Source of the DNA: Cladobotryum mycophilum
Taxonomy: Eukaryota; Ascomycota; Sordariomycetes; Hypocreales; Hypocreaceae
Length of the DNA stretch: 64,000 bases
Assembly (NCBI GenBank): GCA_036429605.1
Contig: CM071589.1
Coordinates: forward strand, 7,130,001-7,194,000
Direction: 5' to 3'
Made by a program: the position numbers and the translations under genes. Under the pieces are notes generated by a model. The model was not told where the DNA came from. It did no database searches and saw only the letters and a program-made list of their open reading frames with translations. The stretch's first letter is position 1, and each line of letters begins with the position of its first letter. This document shows, piece after piece, positions 21,384-34,300 of this stretch.

Positions 21384-24300
21384 ATGATCGGCTCACTTCT
21401 CCCTCGCCTCCTCGCCTCTGCGGCGATCGTATCCGCTCTTCCAAGCGCCTGGGTCGACAATGACAACCTGAACAGCTTCGGAAAGCGTGCCCTCTTCCCG
21501 CCCATCTCGACCAGTTCCCCTCTTGGCATTCCCGGTGGTTCAATTGCCAACGATGCTCCTCCAGTGGCGTCATTCTTTGCAGGCCTCAAGCCTCCGGTAT
21601 GTACATGACTTTAAACCCTTTGAGCGTAGACATCTCTTCTAACCATCAGGGCAGTTCCCAACCAACTCGTGGTGGGCACCGTACGCAGCCACGCCCGGAA
21701 ACGCCACCGCTGCCGGACCCTACCCTTACCAGTCCAACCTTGATGGCTTCGGTGTCAACTTCGGCATCAGTACCAGGCGAGACTTTGATGGAACCTCCAT
21801 CCACCAGCCTACGCAGAATGACTGGCGCGCGTCCTTTGCTGAGCACACTGGCAACTTTGCCAACCACAAGGCGACGGCCTTTGATACCCAGACGGTTACC
21901 GTCCAGTACTTCCAGGGCAATGCTCAGTTGACAGCCTATCTTGTTCCTGGATCTCCATACATTACCTTCCAGTACTCTGGAGCCACTCCCTTGCTCACAT
22001 CCCAGAGCGGAGGCATTGTTTCCTTTAACGGAAAGGCCATCGCTGCTGGCCAAAGCAGTACGCATTCCCTCCCCAGTTATACAACTGCTTGCTTGCTATG
22101 AAAACTAACAAGATGATACAGCCACTGCTAGTGGCACTCAGTTCACCGTCACCGACTCTGCTGGTTCAACCTACCTGATCTACTCCCTATCATCCATCGC
22201 CTTGACTGCCACCGCCACCTCGGCCGCCCAGGGAACCATTCGCGCCAGCGGAGCCTTCACTGGTGTCCTCCGTGTCGTCAAGCTCAACAACGCTGCCCAC
22301 AAGGCTCTCCTCGACGCGCACTACCAGGCTTACGCCACCAGTGTCAACCTTGACTACAGCTTCACTGACACCACTGGTACCCTCACTTTCTCCTGGAACA
22401 CTGTCGGCGATGCCAGCCAGCTGTTGTTGCTCACCTGGCCTCACCACCGTGCCGCCTTGGTCGGTGCCAACCAGCCTGCGACATCTTCTCTCAGCTACCT
22501 CACCACCAAGGTGTGTTCTCTCCTTTTAGTTACCCTCAACTCGATGCTTTGCTGTATGCTAACTTAAATCATCAGGGATACATGTACCCCATCCTTGGCA
22601 ACACCTGGAACCAGCGATACAGCCTCTCCTCCATCACCTGGAACCCTCCTCGTCCCCTTGACTCTTCTTGCACCCCTCAGGTCATCAAGGGTCTTGAGTA
22701 CGACGTTTCCCAGCTGAATGCTTCTCAGCCATCCATTCCCGGTGACTTTTACGGCTGGGGTAACGCCATTGCCTCCAAGGCTAGACTCGCCGTTATTGCG
22801 TATGAATCCCTTCTTGCCTCATGTATACGACGGTAAAGGTACTAACACACGTGGATGTAGTGACAACCTCGGACGCCAGGATCTCATCCCCCTGTTCTCA
22901 ACTACCTCAAGGCCTCTTTCAACTACTGGTTCCAGGCCAACTCACCAGTCGTTGCCGCCTACGAGACTCGCTGGGGCGGTGTCATCAACAAGGCCGGTGC
23001 TCTCAACGATGGTATCGATTACGGTAACGGCATTTACAACGACCACCACTTCCACTACGGATACTTCCTTGCCACCGCTGCCACCATTGCCAAGTACGAT
23101 GGCAACTGGTTGAACCAGCACCGCGACTTTATCAACTGGTTCGCTCGGTATGTTCTCTCCCTCCTGTTTCTTCTTTCGACTTAACTCCAGAGCGCTGACC
23201 AATGTAGTGATATCATCAACCCCTCTCCCAATGATCCCTACTTCCCCATCACTCGTTGTCGTGATTGGTTCGCCGGCCACTCTTGGGCCTCCGGTGTCGC
23301 CAACGGAGCCGGTAGCCGAGACCAGGAATCCAGTGGTGAGGCCGTCAACGGCTACTACGGTGCCCTTCTCTGGGCCTCCGTTGCCCTCTCTCAGGACTAC
23401 GTCAACTATGCCAAGCTCCTTGTCGCCACTGAGCAGCAAGGCGCCAAGATCTACTGGCATCTCTACCCCTCTCAGAGCCAGACCGATCCCAACAACCCCT
23501 ACCCCGAGCCCGCCGCTCGTAACTTGATCTCCATGGGTAATGTCGAGGACTGGCAGGCTGGTGCCTGGTTGTTCTGGGGAGACCAGAAGAGCGAGATTGC
23601 CGCCATCCAGATTCTTCCCATCACCCCCATCAACGAGGTAATACATCACCCCTTTTTCCAGACATGATGGAAGCTAACGGTATTCAACAGGTTCTCTATG
23701 ACGCCGAGTGGGTCAGGAACGTTTGGAATTACACTGCCGGCGAGCGTGCCGACCCTGGCATTGGTGACGAATGGTGAGCACATTCTTTCCCCCAAGCTGC
23801 CTGTTTCCAATACTGACGGTGTTACCTTTGTAGGAAGAACGTCATCATGGCTGCTTACTCCAACGCCAACCCACAAGAGGCCGCAAATGCTGCTGCCAGC
23901 ATCACCAACTGGGGTTCGTACTCACAAGATGGCAAACTGATAAAATAGACCCTTTGACTAACCAACTGAGCAGGCTCCGGCAACACCTTCAGCAACGAGA
24001 TCTACTTCATCGGAACTCGCCCCAACCCAAGCGGCCAGCCCATCTGCGGCGCTTTCCCCACCAACCCCCAGGGCAACTTCAAGCTCCAGGTCGCCACCTC
24101 GGGCCAATACGTCAGCTCGTCCGCCACCAACACGAACCTCGTCGCCAACACCAACTCCGGCGCCGCCGCCGTCTTCAGCAGCGGCTACGTCCCCAATGCC
24201 GGCACCCTCAAGCTCACCAGCACCAACCAGTTCGTCACCGCCGACAGCTCCGGCAACTTTGCCCTCCAGTCCGCCCGCCCCATCGCGTCGGCCTGGGAGA

Positions 24301-24458
24301 TCTTCACCATCCGCCAAAAGGTCGGCCAGGCATCGGGTGTGTACTCCATCAGAGCCTCTAGCAACGGAAAGTACGTCACTGTTGGTGGCGACGGATCTCT
24401 CCTCAACAACGGTGCCAACGAGGCCGCTTCCGCTGGCTTCCGCTTCATTGCTTCTTAA
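21384..24458 (+). CDS. Secreted endo-1,3-beta-glucanase, GH81, with C-terminal module
   Basis: Hydrolyses beta-1,3-glucan of fungal walls. Nine exons: 21384-21596, 21655-22057, 22122-22510, 22576-22799, 22861-23147, 23208-23637, 23691-23773, 23834-23913, 23974-24458. All have GT/AG ends and compatible phases. The protein would be about 864 residues. It has a signal peptide (MIGSLLPRLLASAAIVSALP) and GH81 hallmarks: FPTNSWWAPYA, DFYGWGNAIASKARLAVIA, GIYNDHHFHYGYF and FAGHSWASGVANGAGSRDQE, continuing SSGEAVNGYYG, with the conserved Glu residues. After the catalytic part comes a roughly 140-residue beta-trefoil-like, possibly fascin-like, module. Exon 5 loses frame by one base in the C run 22888-22892: LIP is followed by VLNYLKASFNYWF only if a sixth C is present. 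This is probably a sequence error, since everything else is intact. Confidence 0.93.
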
Positions 24459-25997
24459 AGCGAATTTGGGCGCATGCCATGTTGGACGACCAAGACTTTT
24501 AGGTCATGATTACTTTGGTCGCTTTAAAGAGATACACTTGACTACTAAGCCTTGTGTAAAGCTCGATAAATACTCAGTTTGGATACCGCAGAATGTCATC
24601 AGTTGAAGACTGTAATGTGGTCAATCGAGGGTGTGAGTCCTCGGGAGGGGGATTGGAAGCCAGATCGTATATAGCTTCAGAACATGTTTCCTATATTCAT
24701 GTATATAGTTATTTCCATATTGAAAACGTATTTACCTCTTCTCAAACATTCATCTTACCATTTCAGTGATGAAACCGTATTTTGAGAGTATTAGACCTGT
24801 CTAAATGAAGCCGCCATTCCAGTAGAAGCCGTACTTGTAGGCTTGCTAACCTCTGATGGAAAGCTACAGTCAATCCCCCTGTCAGCCATCTCATTTTGAA
24901 GATGTCAAAGACACTGTTTACTCTTTTCTGACTGTTCTATCTTATGAATCCGTCGAGGCATAGGCCAGGTGAACTCCATAGTCCCGCAGCGACAGATTAC
25001 GCCATCGTCCGCGGTCCAGGCATCTGCCATGTCGGTTACTTAAGTAGTGATGATAACTCCATGGGGCTCGGCTTCAGCGGTGCCGAATTCTTGGTGAAGC
25101 GTATGTACACAAATGACTACTTTGCGGGACAAACCATCCGCTGTTTGATGGGGGTTGGAATGGAGACTACCGCCGCGGACAGTTGATTCCTGCGCCGAGA
25201 ATTTCGTGAGTCTGTTAGAAAATGAGGTGCGTAGATCTCACCTCCCAACACTCAATACCTGAATCAGAACATGTATTCCGATGTCGAACTCGTCGGATGT
25301 TGGCAACCGGACACTAACCCATTTAGAAGATGCCTCGCGATAATTCGGACAAACGGCTGCATGCCAGGGACGATTTCCCTACGATGAACCGTTCCTTTTA
25401 TGGGCCTTTTAAGGAGCCGTCTTTGCGTGGTGCATGAAGCTTTGTCCAACCGTGAGAGAGGGTTCATGCATCATCGTGCAGTGCGGCGACCCCATGCAGA
25501 CTCGATGGCGCAGTGCGGGGAACAGATAATGGACTGATTACTGCCCGGCAGGCAATTCAGGCTGATAAATACAAACAAACTGGGTGGATAGATTGAGAGA
25601 AACCATGGGGGCTTCTGAGGGCGGATCATCGTCTTGTTTGGTCAATGGATGCTGGGGTGCAGATCATGTAATCGGATTGCGAGTCCGCAGCTGCATATGG
25701 CGACATTGAGGGGAGGTGGTGGGACTAACCCAAGGTGCCATAACAAGCAGTCAAGCCGCGATAGCGACAACTAAGAAAGGCAATACGATGATTACTTGTT
25801 TGAAGTAACCGGTAACGGAGAATGGGACGATGGTAAAATAACGCAGCCGGATGGCATTAATTGAAAGCTAATAAGCCAATATATACATTAAGCATATCGC
25901 ATCTCGTTATATGTGTGTAGGTCGGTCTCTTCCCTGCTTGGCCTACAATTCCAACCATCATCTCCCTCACCAAGACCAAATTATTCAGCTTGCAAAC
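24459..25997. other. Intergenic stretch
   Basis: GH81 3' flank and dioxygenase promoter. Short frames on both strands have no domain support. Nothing else recognised. Confidence 0.4.
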
Positions 25998-27460
25998 ATG
26001 GCTGCTGTCGCCGTTCAACCCCCTGCCCACAGAGGCCCAATCGGCCAGCCCGATATTGACTATCATCCCAATTACGACACCTACCTTGACCGCGTAAAGA
26101 AGCGTCAAGAAACCGAGAAGCTGGAGAGGAGCCTGCCTGAGGGTTTCCCTACCAAGCTGGAATCAGAGCTAGTCTGGGATGGAAGGACCCTTGCCGAGAC
26201 TTGGGATTGGAACTATGTTCTGGATGAGAGCGACCTAGCTGAGGTTGATGCTGCTGTGAAACACTTCAAGTGTAAGTTGCATCAAAAGAGGATATGAGTG
26301 TTTCCACATGCTAACGTCCGGTAGCATTGAACTTGGGCAATGGCTATATATCACAAGAGACTTTCCCTCTGCCCAAGCTGCATGACAAGCTTCGTGCCGT
26401 CTCCAAGGAAATCCATCACGGTCATGGCTTCAAGGTCGTCCGTGGCGTTCCCGTAGACAACTACAGCCGAGAGGAGAACATCATCATTTTCGCCGGCATC
26501 GCCGCCCACGTTGCGCCTATTAGGGCCCGACAGGATAACCAGATCAACGGCCAGCCCGCGGACGTGATCCTCGCACACATCAAGAACCTCACTGGAGTGT
26601 TTGACGCCAACAAGATTGGCACTCCTGCGTATACCTCGGATAAGCAGGTATTCCACACAGATGCCGGCGATGTCATTGCCCTCTTCGCATTGAGCGAGTC
26701 GGAGGAGGGTGGCCAGAGCTTCTTGTCGAGCAGCTGGCATGTCTACAACGAGCTGGCTGCCACGAGGCCAGATCTGATTCGCACCCTGTCTGAGCCCTGG
26801 ATTCTAGATGAGTTTGTGAACCCCCTCGCCATGCAATTTGTTTCTTAGTGTCTTGTCTTAAGCCAGAGACACACATTGCTGACAGTATCATCCATAGGTT
26901 CAAGAAGAATGGCAAGACTCACTCCGTTCGACCCTTGCTTCACTATCAGCCCGCCACAGCTGAGCAGCCAGAACGTCTCATCATCCAGTACGCACGACGA
27001 TACTTCACCGGATACTGGGGTCTCCCTCGATCCGATGATATCCCTCCCATCACCGAAGCCCAGGCCGAAGCGCTAGACGCCCTGCACTTTACGGCTGAAA
27101 AGTATCGCGTGTCGCTAGACTTTCACAAGGGCGACATCCAGTTTGCAAACAACCTGAGCATCTTCCATGCGCGTGACGGTTTCCGCGACTCGGCCGAGAA
27201 GCAGTAAGTAATTTTTTTCCCGAACACACAGATTCCATCAACCTTGTTTTTGATGATGGGAAGTGGCTAACGAAGCTGAAAAAAGACGCCATCTTGTTCG
27301 CCTGTGGTTGCGTGATCCCGAGCTCGCATGGGAGCATCCCGAGTATTTGGATGAGATCTGGACTCGCTTGTACCACGAGGTAAAGCCTGAAAACTCGGTA
27401 TTCCCTCTGGAAGCGAGGATTCGCACTGCTGGTGATGGAAATGGTTCCATTAAGAAATGA
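25998..27460 (+). CDS. TauD/TfdA-family Fe(II)/2-oxoglutarate dioxygenase
   Basis: Four exons (25998-26271, 26325-26811, 26898-27203, 27286-27460) give 413 residues in a continuous frame. The family couples 2-oxoglutarate decarboxylation to substrate oxidation, often to release sulfite or cleave ether or C-N bonds. The iron facial triad is visible: VFHTDAGDV gives His and Asp, and the distal His is in SIFHARDGFRD, whose nearby Arg could bind 2-oxoglutarate. YARRYFTGYWGLPRS and RHLVRLWLRDPELAWE are typical of the fungal branch. Intron 2 needs donor GTTTGT at 26812; this joins LDE to FKKNGKTHSVRPLL. A more obvious donor three bases on breaks the frame. Substrate unknown; fungal relatives include sulfonate dioxygenase-like proteins. 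Confidence 0.9.
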
Positions 27461-28898
27461 AGCGAATCGTTGTTAGGTCTATCTAGATGAGAAGGGATTT
27501 TTGTATGTAAAATATTAGGGGAGATTGTAACATCGCTCTCTCTCTCTCTCTCTCTCCCTCTCTTCCCAAGCTCGATGGAAATTAGCCTCGGCCCGGGAAA
27601 TCTCATGCGAAAAATCGATTAGATAGCATTACAAACATGATCCGTCACCAGCTCCGTAGATGTGAACAGGTTTGCCGTGGAACGCTGTTCTAGATCATCA
27701 ATATTCACCATCAAGACCCAAACCGCGGTAAAAACGCCAACAGCTTCCAACATGATTCCATGATAAGAAGGGGGAGGGGGTTCCATGTCTATAGCCAGAG
27801 TCCCAGGAAAACAACCCTAGCAGAATCAACAGACACAAGTAGCCGCTGCTTATAATTATCCCAATATATTCCATCCCCACTTCCAAACAATCCTTGCAAA
27901 AGCCCATGACGCGAAACGGCATGCCTACCGATTTAAAAGGGTACATGTGTATCCGATATGCTCAACATGGGAGGGGTGAACCCCCTGTCTCACGAAGGCG
28001 GGATAATCGCATCACAGCTACGACGGATGGCGACATTGTATGGGTCTCCTTACTCATAGTGTTTCGACCTCAACCGAACCGCAGCACCCCAATCACCGTC
28101 AGAATTTCCCGAATCTATCAAAAAAATATTAATTCCATCATGATGAGATTATTCAAATCATATGTGGCTATTATTCCGCCACCGTTAGCATGTCCGCTTT
28201 TCTTTTTTTACCCCCATGTTTGAACCCCCCTCCCCATCCCCCGTCTCCTCTCCTAATTCCGATAAACGAGAGAGAAAGTGTATGTGAAGGAGAGAGAGGG
28301 AAAAGAACGGCCGACATACCTGCATGACCGTCGCATCATGAGATATTGACTGTTGGTCCCAGCCAAGGAAGCACGAAAACGCCGAATAACCAATAGCGAA
28401 CAAATCTACAAGCGGACACACGTTTCCGGGGTTGCATTGCGTTATCCAAACCATGTATCGTCGCAATCCATCTTTGGTTCTAGTTCCGCGCAAAAAAAGA
28501 TGTAGGAGGGAGAAGAGAAGGTATTGGTTCCCGAGAAACCTGATCCCGGAGAACGCAAAGAACTATGGTGTGTGTGTTCATGACAGAAGCCCAGCTCATG
28601 TGTCTCCCTCCCCCACGTCTCTCTTGTTGCCTTGCCATGTCTTCCCGTATACTCCCTTCTGGTCTGAAACTCCTTTTTGCCTCATCCAGTATTTTTTCCT
28701 ACAATAAGGTTTCATGCCCGATGCAATTGTGCAGATAGTAGATGTCTCTTTGTCTCTCATCTCGCATCTCATCTTGCATCTCGCATCTCGCATTGAAACA
28801 CCTTGCCTAGGACCCATTCGATAAGCGAATACCACACAAACAAACACAAAAAGAATACTTGGAACAAGAGACTTGTACTCCACGCTACCTCTTAAACC
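27461..28898. other. Intergenic stretch with CT microsatellite
   Basis: No gene supported. It has a CT repeat at 27536-27556 and a pyrimidine-rich approach to the permease start. The last few hundred bases probably hold the permease promoter and leader. Confidence 0.4.
27536..27556. repeat. CT dinucleotide microsatellite
   Basis: About ten uninterrupted CT units, then imperfect CT-rich sequence, just downstream of the dioxygenase stop. Confidence 0.85.
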
Positions 28899-31159
28899 AT
28901 GTCGTCGTTTTGGCGGCGTCGCCCCTTCAGCAATAGGGAAGACACTCAGGCCGAGGAGCGAGGTGCGCCCTCGGACAGCGACCCATCCGAGCTCGTCGCA
29001 GGTGACACCTACTATGTCGGCGACAAGGCCGGTAACAGTGCGGAGACTTCATATCAGGATGCATCAGGAGCGCCTGTCGAGAAGGTGTCCCCTCTGGGAT
29101 ACTCCGTCGGGCCAATGACCATTGCCCTCCTGAACATCAGCAAGATCGTTGGCACCGGTATCTTTACGACCCGTAAGTGCCCTTGCTTCACTCCTCCTCG
29201 CTATAACTGTTGACATAGTTTGTTAATGATCCTTGGCAGCGTCGAATATTCTCAGTGGAACAGGTAGTATCGGTCTGAGCCTGATCTGGTGGGCGCTAGG
29301 CTTCGTCACAACCATCACCGCCTTCGCCGTCTACCTCGAATTCCTTTCCTATTTCCCCAGTCGTTCTGGTGCCGAGGTCGTCTATCTGGAGCAGGCTTTT
29401 CCTCGTCCACGATGGCTGTTTGGAACGGCATTTGCCTTTCAGGCCGTCTTCATGTCCTTTAGCAGTGGTAATGCCTATGGTAAGTAGCCCTTCCTATACC
29501 GGGACCCTTATTGAGCTACCACTAATAGTAATTGTAGTTATGGCTCAGTACATCTTCAAGATGAGTGACCATAGCCCGACAGAATGGCAGCTAAAAGGCG
29601 TTGCCGTCGCGGCCTACACACTTGTCGTCCTCTGTAAGCTACACGTACCTCTTCCAAACATGGAGCTCCACTCACAGATTCAGTCGTTTTATTGCACAAC
29701 CGCTTCTCATACATGGTCATCAACGGCCTCGGTATCGTCAAGATTGCCACCCTGCTCTTCATCTCCATCACCGGCTTCGTCGTTCTGGGCGGCCGCACCA
29801 AGATCGAGAACCCCACTGCCAATTTCCACAACGCCTTTGAGGGCAAGGCCACTGCGTATGGCATAACCAATGCCCTGTACAAGATCATCTTTTCCTTCGC
29901 TGGTTATGAGAATGCTTTCAATGTTGCAAACGAGATCAGGGTGAGTAAGGGAAAAGGGGCCACAGCTGGAATGAAACTAATGGTGGATACACAGGATCCT
30001 GTCAGACAGATTCGCCGCAATGGCTTCATTGCCATCTGGGTCGTCACCATTCTTTACCTCTTCACAGTCATTGCATACTATTCTGCCGGTAAGAACCCCG
30101 CTCCCATCATTCAAGTGACCGCATGGCTAATATAGTCCCGTGAAGCAACCAAGCAAGAAATCATCGGTAGCAAATTGACTGTGGCCAGCTTGTTCTTCAC
30201 CAAAGTCTTTGGCTCCGAAGCCTCCAAGGGACTCAACCTCCTTATCGTTCTAAGCGCCTTTGGCAACATGCTTTCCGTGCTGTTGGGAACCTCGCGCATC
30301 ATTCGCGAATGTGGAAGGTAAGCGTGCCCCATTCAATGTAACAAGAAACATTCTCACCATTTATTACAGACAGGGTGTTTTACCGTTCCCCAAGTTCTGG
30401 GTGTCGACTTGGCCCTTTGGTACAACTTTAGGCCCTTACCTCTCCAAGTATGTCATCACACTCATCATGATCCTGGCACCGCCCGCTGGCGATGCCTTCA
30501 ACTTTGGTAAGCCCCATTACACGACTGCTATTTCGAGTCACAGATTTGCTGACAATATGCAGTCACCGATCTTCGCATCTACCCCAGTTCATTCTTCGAT
30601 CTTCTCATGTCCGTCGGACTTCTCATCGTCCGTCATCGACGCAAGAAGCTCGACCTACCGAGACCGCAGTTTAGGGCCTGGGATGTTGTGGTGTACTTTA
30701 ACATCCTCAAGAATCTCTACCTCTTGGTCATGCCCTGGTACCCTCCGGCGGGCGGTGCCAAGGGTGGCGATGTCAGCTTCTGGTACGCCACGTACGTGGT
30801 CGCTTCCATCGGCATGTAAGTCTCGAGTCCTTCCCCGCATCATTATCATCGTTGTCGTCGTCGTCATGTTGTTCTAATAAGCAAATTTATGCAGTCTTCT
30901 TGGCTGTGGCGTATATCACTGGCTCTGGATTATCGCCCTGCCCTCCCTTCGAGGTTACAAGATTCGTCAGGAAGTTTTCGCTCTCGAGGATGGCTCCAGC
31001 AGCCACAGGTTGATCAGGGTCCCGATTGCGGAACTAGAGGAGTGGGATAGAACACATGACCACTCTGGCCGTACTATAATAGACGGCAGCAGCACTCCAG
31101 ATAACCAGGAGAAGAGCTCAGTAGATGTAAACACGGCGCCAGTCAAGACGCTTGGTTAA
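28899..31159 (+). CDS. Methionine-type amino-acid permease (APC superfamily, MUP1-like)
   Basis: Plasma-membrane amino-acid importer. Nine exons: 28899-29172, 29240-29479, 29538-29633, 29678-29940, 29995-30088, 30136-30317, 30370-30506, 30563-30815, 30895-31159. About 600 residues with a hydrophilic, phosphorylatable N-terminus and roughly 12 membrane segments. The first segment, MTIALLNISKIVGTGIFTTPS, is the unwound APC helix I with the GTGIF signature. SFAGYENAFNVANEIRDPVR is the helix VI region typical of MUP1-type high-affinity methionine permeases. All junctions keep frame except exon 5 to 6: after YYSA plus one base, the exon starting at 30136 must be read from its first base (SREATKQEIIG). 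This implies a small indel (two bases lost or one gained) or an acceptor I have misplaced. Substrate specificity is inferred from resemblance only. Confidence 0.88.
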
Positions 31160-34100
31160 CCGTAGATGGAAGGTGACAAGAAACCAAATATTTGGGTCTA
31201 GAATCTAATCAATATCAAGGATACTGTTATACATACATGTATGCATGCATGCACACCCACTTTGCCTGATAAGCTTAAAGCTTAGGGGCCTTCTTCGTTT
31301 CAGTCTTGTGCCATCCCGTCCGTCAACCGCGAAATGCAAAGCTCTTGTTTTGGGGAAATCTGAGATGGCTCCCGGAAGCCGGCTCAGCTGACAGCGGAAA
31401 ATATTGGGCACTTGGCAGGACGCTCAGCTTTGGGGGCCGGAGGCTGTATATTGGTGGCATTGAGAATATCCGGGGCTATTCACGCCCGCTGCCTGGGAAA
31501 CTAATCAGTTCCTAGGTTGCAGAGTTGATGGGTCAGAAAAAAGTCAGTGCCGGGCGTGATGGATGGATGGCACCAGCAACACACCGTCCAGGCGCCACAC
31601 CTTGTATAAACGGAGGGCTGCTTAAGGCTGCCGAAGGTCCCGAGTTAGAAGAGCCACTCCATGAAACTTATAAGTAGTCGAGAGTTAAATGCAGTTCATA
31701 GAATGCAAAAATTATCCGGGTGCAAATGCAGTTCTGGTACGTTTGTTGGTGATGCTCATCAGAATGCCACACACCCATCAAATTCACCACAACATCTGAT
31801 ACTGCATACCCCCCCCCGGGAACGACATCCACAAACCCTTGAGCTGACCAGGTGCTGAAATACCAGCAAGCCGGTTCTCGCCGACGTATTGTGGAGAAAA
31901 CCTGGAGTAGAAATAAGCATTTTGGGGGCTACGTCCAGGTGGCTGCTTCAAGGCCGGCCCGAAGCCATTCAGAAGCAGCAGGTCTGCTATCGCATTTGGT
32001 AAAATAAACGTAGAATTGACAAGGGAGGAAAATGATGTATAACTTCCTTGTCCATGGGATCATCCCTGGATAAAAAAGATGGCTGCCCAACGAGAATCAC
32101 AGACTTTAGGTTGGGTGGTCTAACGCAAGGAAGTGCCAAGAGAGCCAAGGGAGAGGACAAGACTCACAACGAGTTTCGAAATGCGAGAGACTCGCTTTGA
32201 CTTGCTTTGTCTCGGGTACACTTGAGAACGAACAGATAAGTTGCCGTTTCTCGCCCCGTCAAACGAGACAGACGTCCAAGACGGTATACAAAAAGAAAAA
32301 AACGGATAGTTGCTTCTTTCTGCCAAGCCAGCCGGTGCTGTTTGCTGTGGCTTGGTCTTATTAGTATTGGTGATACAGGCATCCGTCCACAGGCCTTGGC
32401 AAGGGTGCTAAAACAAACCCAATTATTGAACTGAGGACGCTCTGACGCTGTCCAAAAAAATAATTGCTTGCCGTTTGTTCATCTTTCATTACCACTCTCG
32501 GCCAATACCGTTTGGATCCCCCTCATAAAGCCTTTCAAACGCCGTATTCTTCCCTTTCCCGGTGTGGGCAGTCCGGCGACTTCGTGTCACCGGCGGTCCT
32601 TCACCGCGACAAACATTTTGTGCGCCTCCCGAATTCTCGGATACGGAGGCGGGGGTGGAGGGGGTCTCACTCTGTACATGCTGCCACAGGGATCATGGAA
32701 CAGCCGCAGGCGTCGTCATCAGATCCGTGCAAATGAGAATCAAGCGCCTGTTCCAAAGTGGAGAGACGATGTCTCAGAGGCCTCACAGCACAGCTTGGCG
32801 GGACAAGAAAAATCTCGATGACTTTCTTTCCCATTCGCTTGATATGCACATCCCTGCTCAGCCTTTCCCAACGACAGTACCGGGGCTGCCAATCGTTGAG
32901 GGAGCCCTAGGCAGGGAGATGAGTCAAACGTACATCATGTACAGTCTATAATTAAGCTTAAAGCGTGATGTTATCAAACTTGGAATCCTGTAATAATGCA
33001 TAACGTCAGATATTGGGGTCCATCACACCTATCACACCAGGAGTCGTTATCTCAACCTGGAAGAAGAAGAAGAAGAAGAAAAAACACACATGATCATCTT
33101 TCAGGCCTCGATCGCAGCATCATTCGGACATCTCGGCGGTATACCAATTCGACTCCCGAGTCTCTCCGCTCCATGCATGCATCTTCATGATGAGCACGTT
33201 ATCATCCATACAACTGGGATAAGCCTGTTATCTTTCCCTGGGACGGCGCGCTCTTGGCGGTGACTTAGCTCACTCTGGCTCCAACGCCTCCGTTTGCTCA
33301 GCCTCACAGGCCGGTTGAGAGGATCAAATACGGCTCCGTTCGGTATCAGCCCGTTTCCAACGCTGCCCAATTCTGAAATGCCGGATCCGCCAGGACACAC
33401 TACCGGTAGCGCAGCGAAATCTCAGATCTTGGTACTACCGGTTCCCAAAAAACTCTTTCAGCATGTTCTCACCTTACATGAGTCAAAGCGCCCTTGTCCG
33501 TCCCAGCGGCGTGGAACCCAAGAAACGGGTTGCCGCATCTCACTGCTACGCAGATTCATGCCCAGCTGTTTCAGTGCTCCAGCCCTGCCATGTTGATTGC
33601 GACGCTGAGGTGTGCCAGAGAGAGGAACGAAGGACAGGGCCAAGCCCATGATGCATTCTAAGCATCATCTGTCGCCGGTCCGTGGCACGTAGAGGAACCG
33701 GGATTGCTCCCGGCATGCCCATCCAACAGCCAGCTCCGTATTGACGGCAACGAATCACTAGCCGGCCCTTGTCCCACACCGTGGAGCGCCGTCGCTCGCT
33801 CACCACTCCGCCCCCAAAACGATGCGGCACCAACGCAGAAACATGGTGTCTCTTGTCTTGTTTCATACTTTCTTGTTTGTATTGGGGGGTTTGGGGATTG
33901 GCGTAGTTGGTTGGTCGGCGCAGTTTCTTGGCATGGGAAGAGCTGGGGCACGTTGTGCAGCGTTGGGTTGCGCGTCCTTGAGGTCTTGCTCACCGATCCG
34001 GTCTTTTCCTCCTTATCTCGAAAAGCCATCATTATGATCCGTAAGCAACGGTGGCTTTGGTATGGGGACTAGACCATGGTGTCCTCCACATGTAGATAGT

Positions 34101-34300
34101 CACAGCGTCCCGACCAAGAGTCAACAAAGAAAGATAAAAGAAAGCGCTTCCCCGGCCCATCCCGCCGCCATCTAGACATCTCGACAAGTTCGACCGCCAC
34201 CATCTCAAGATCTTCCCAGAAATAGTTGCATATTCTTCTTCCATAGAGCACCTAATCCAATATACATACCACTTCGATCAGTCTCGAATCAGAAGCAACA
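31160..34300. other. Long intergenic region
   Basis: About 3.1 kb without a supported gene. Frames up to about 130 codons are Ser/Pro/Arg-rich, overlap on both strands and lack domains. It includes a GAA microsatellite near 33059-33080 and an isolated run of nine or more C near 31810. Confidence 0.4.
33059..33080. repeat. GAA trinucleotide microsatellite
   Basis: About seven GAA units running into an A tract, in non-coding DNA. Confidence 0.8.

Noticed and set aside
22942..23649. 235-codon open frame on the minus strand
   Set aside because: Antisense of GH81 exons 5-6 and their introns; Val/Gly/Asp-rich composition typical of shadows.
26812..26897. Apparent stop and frame break in the TauD-type dioxygenase
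   Set aside because: A donor at 26812 (GTTTGT) and acceptor ending 26897 restore the conserved LDEFKKNGKTHSVRPLL, so this is an intron, not a lesion.
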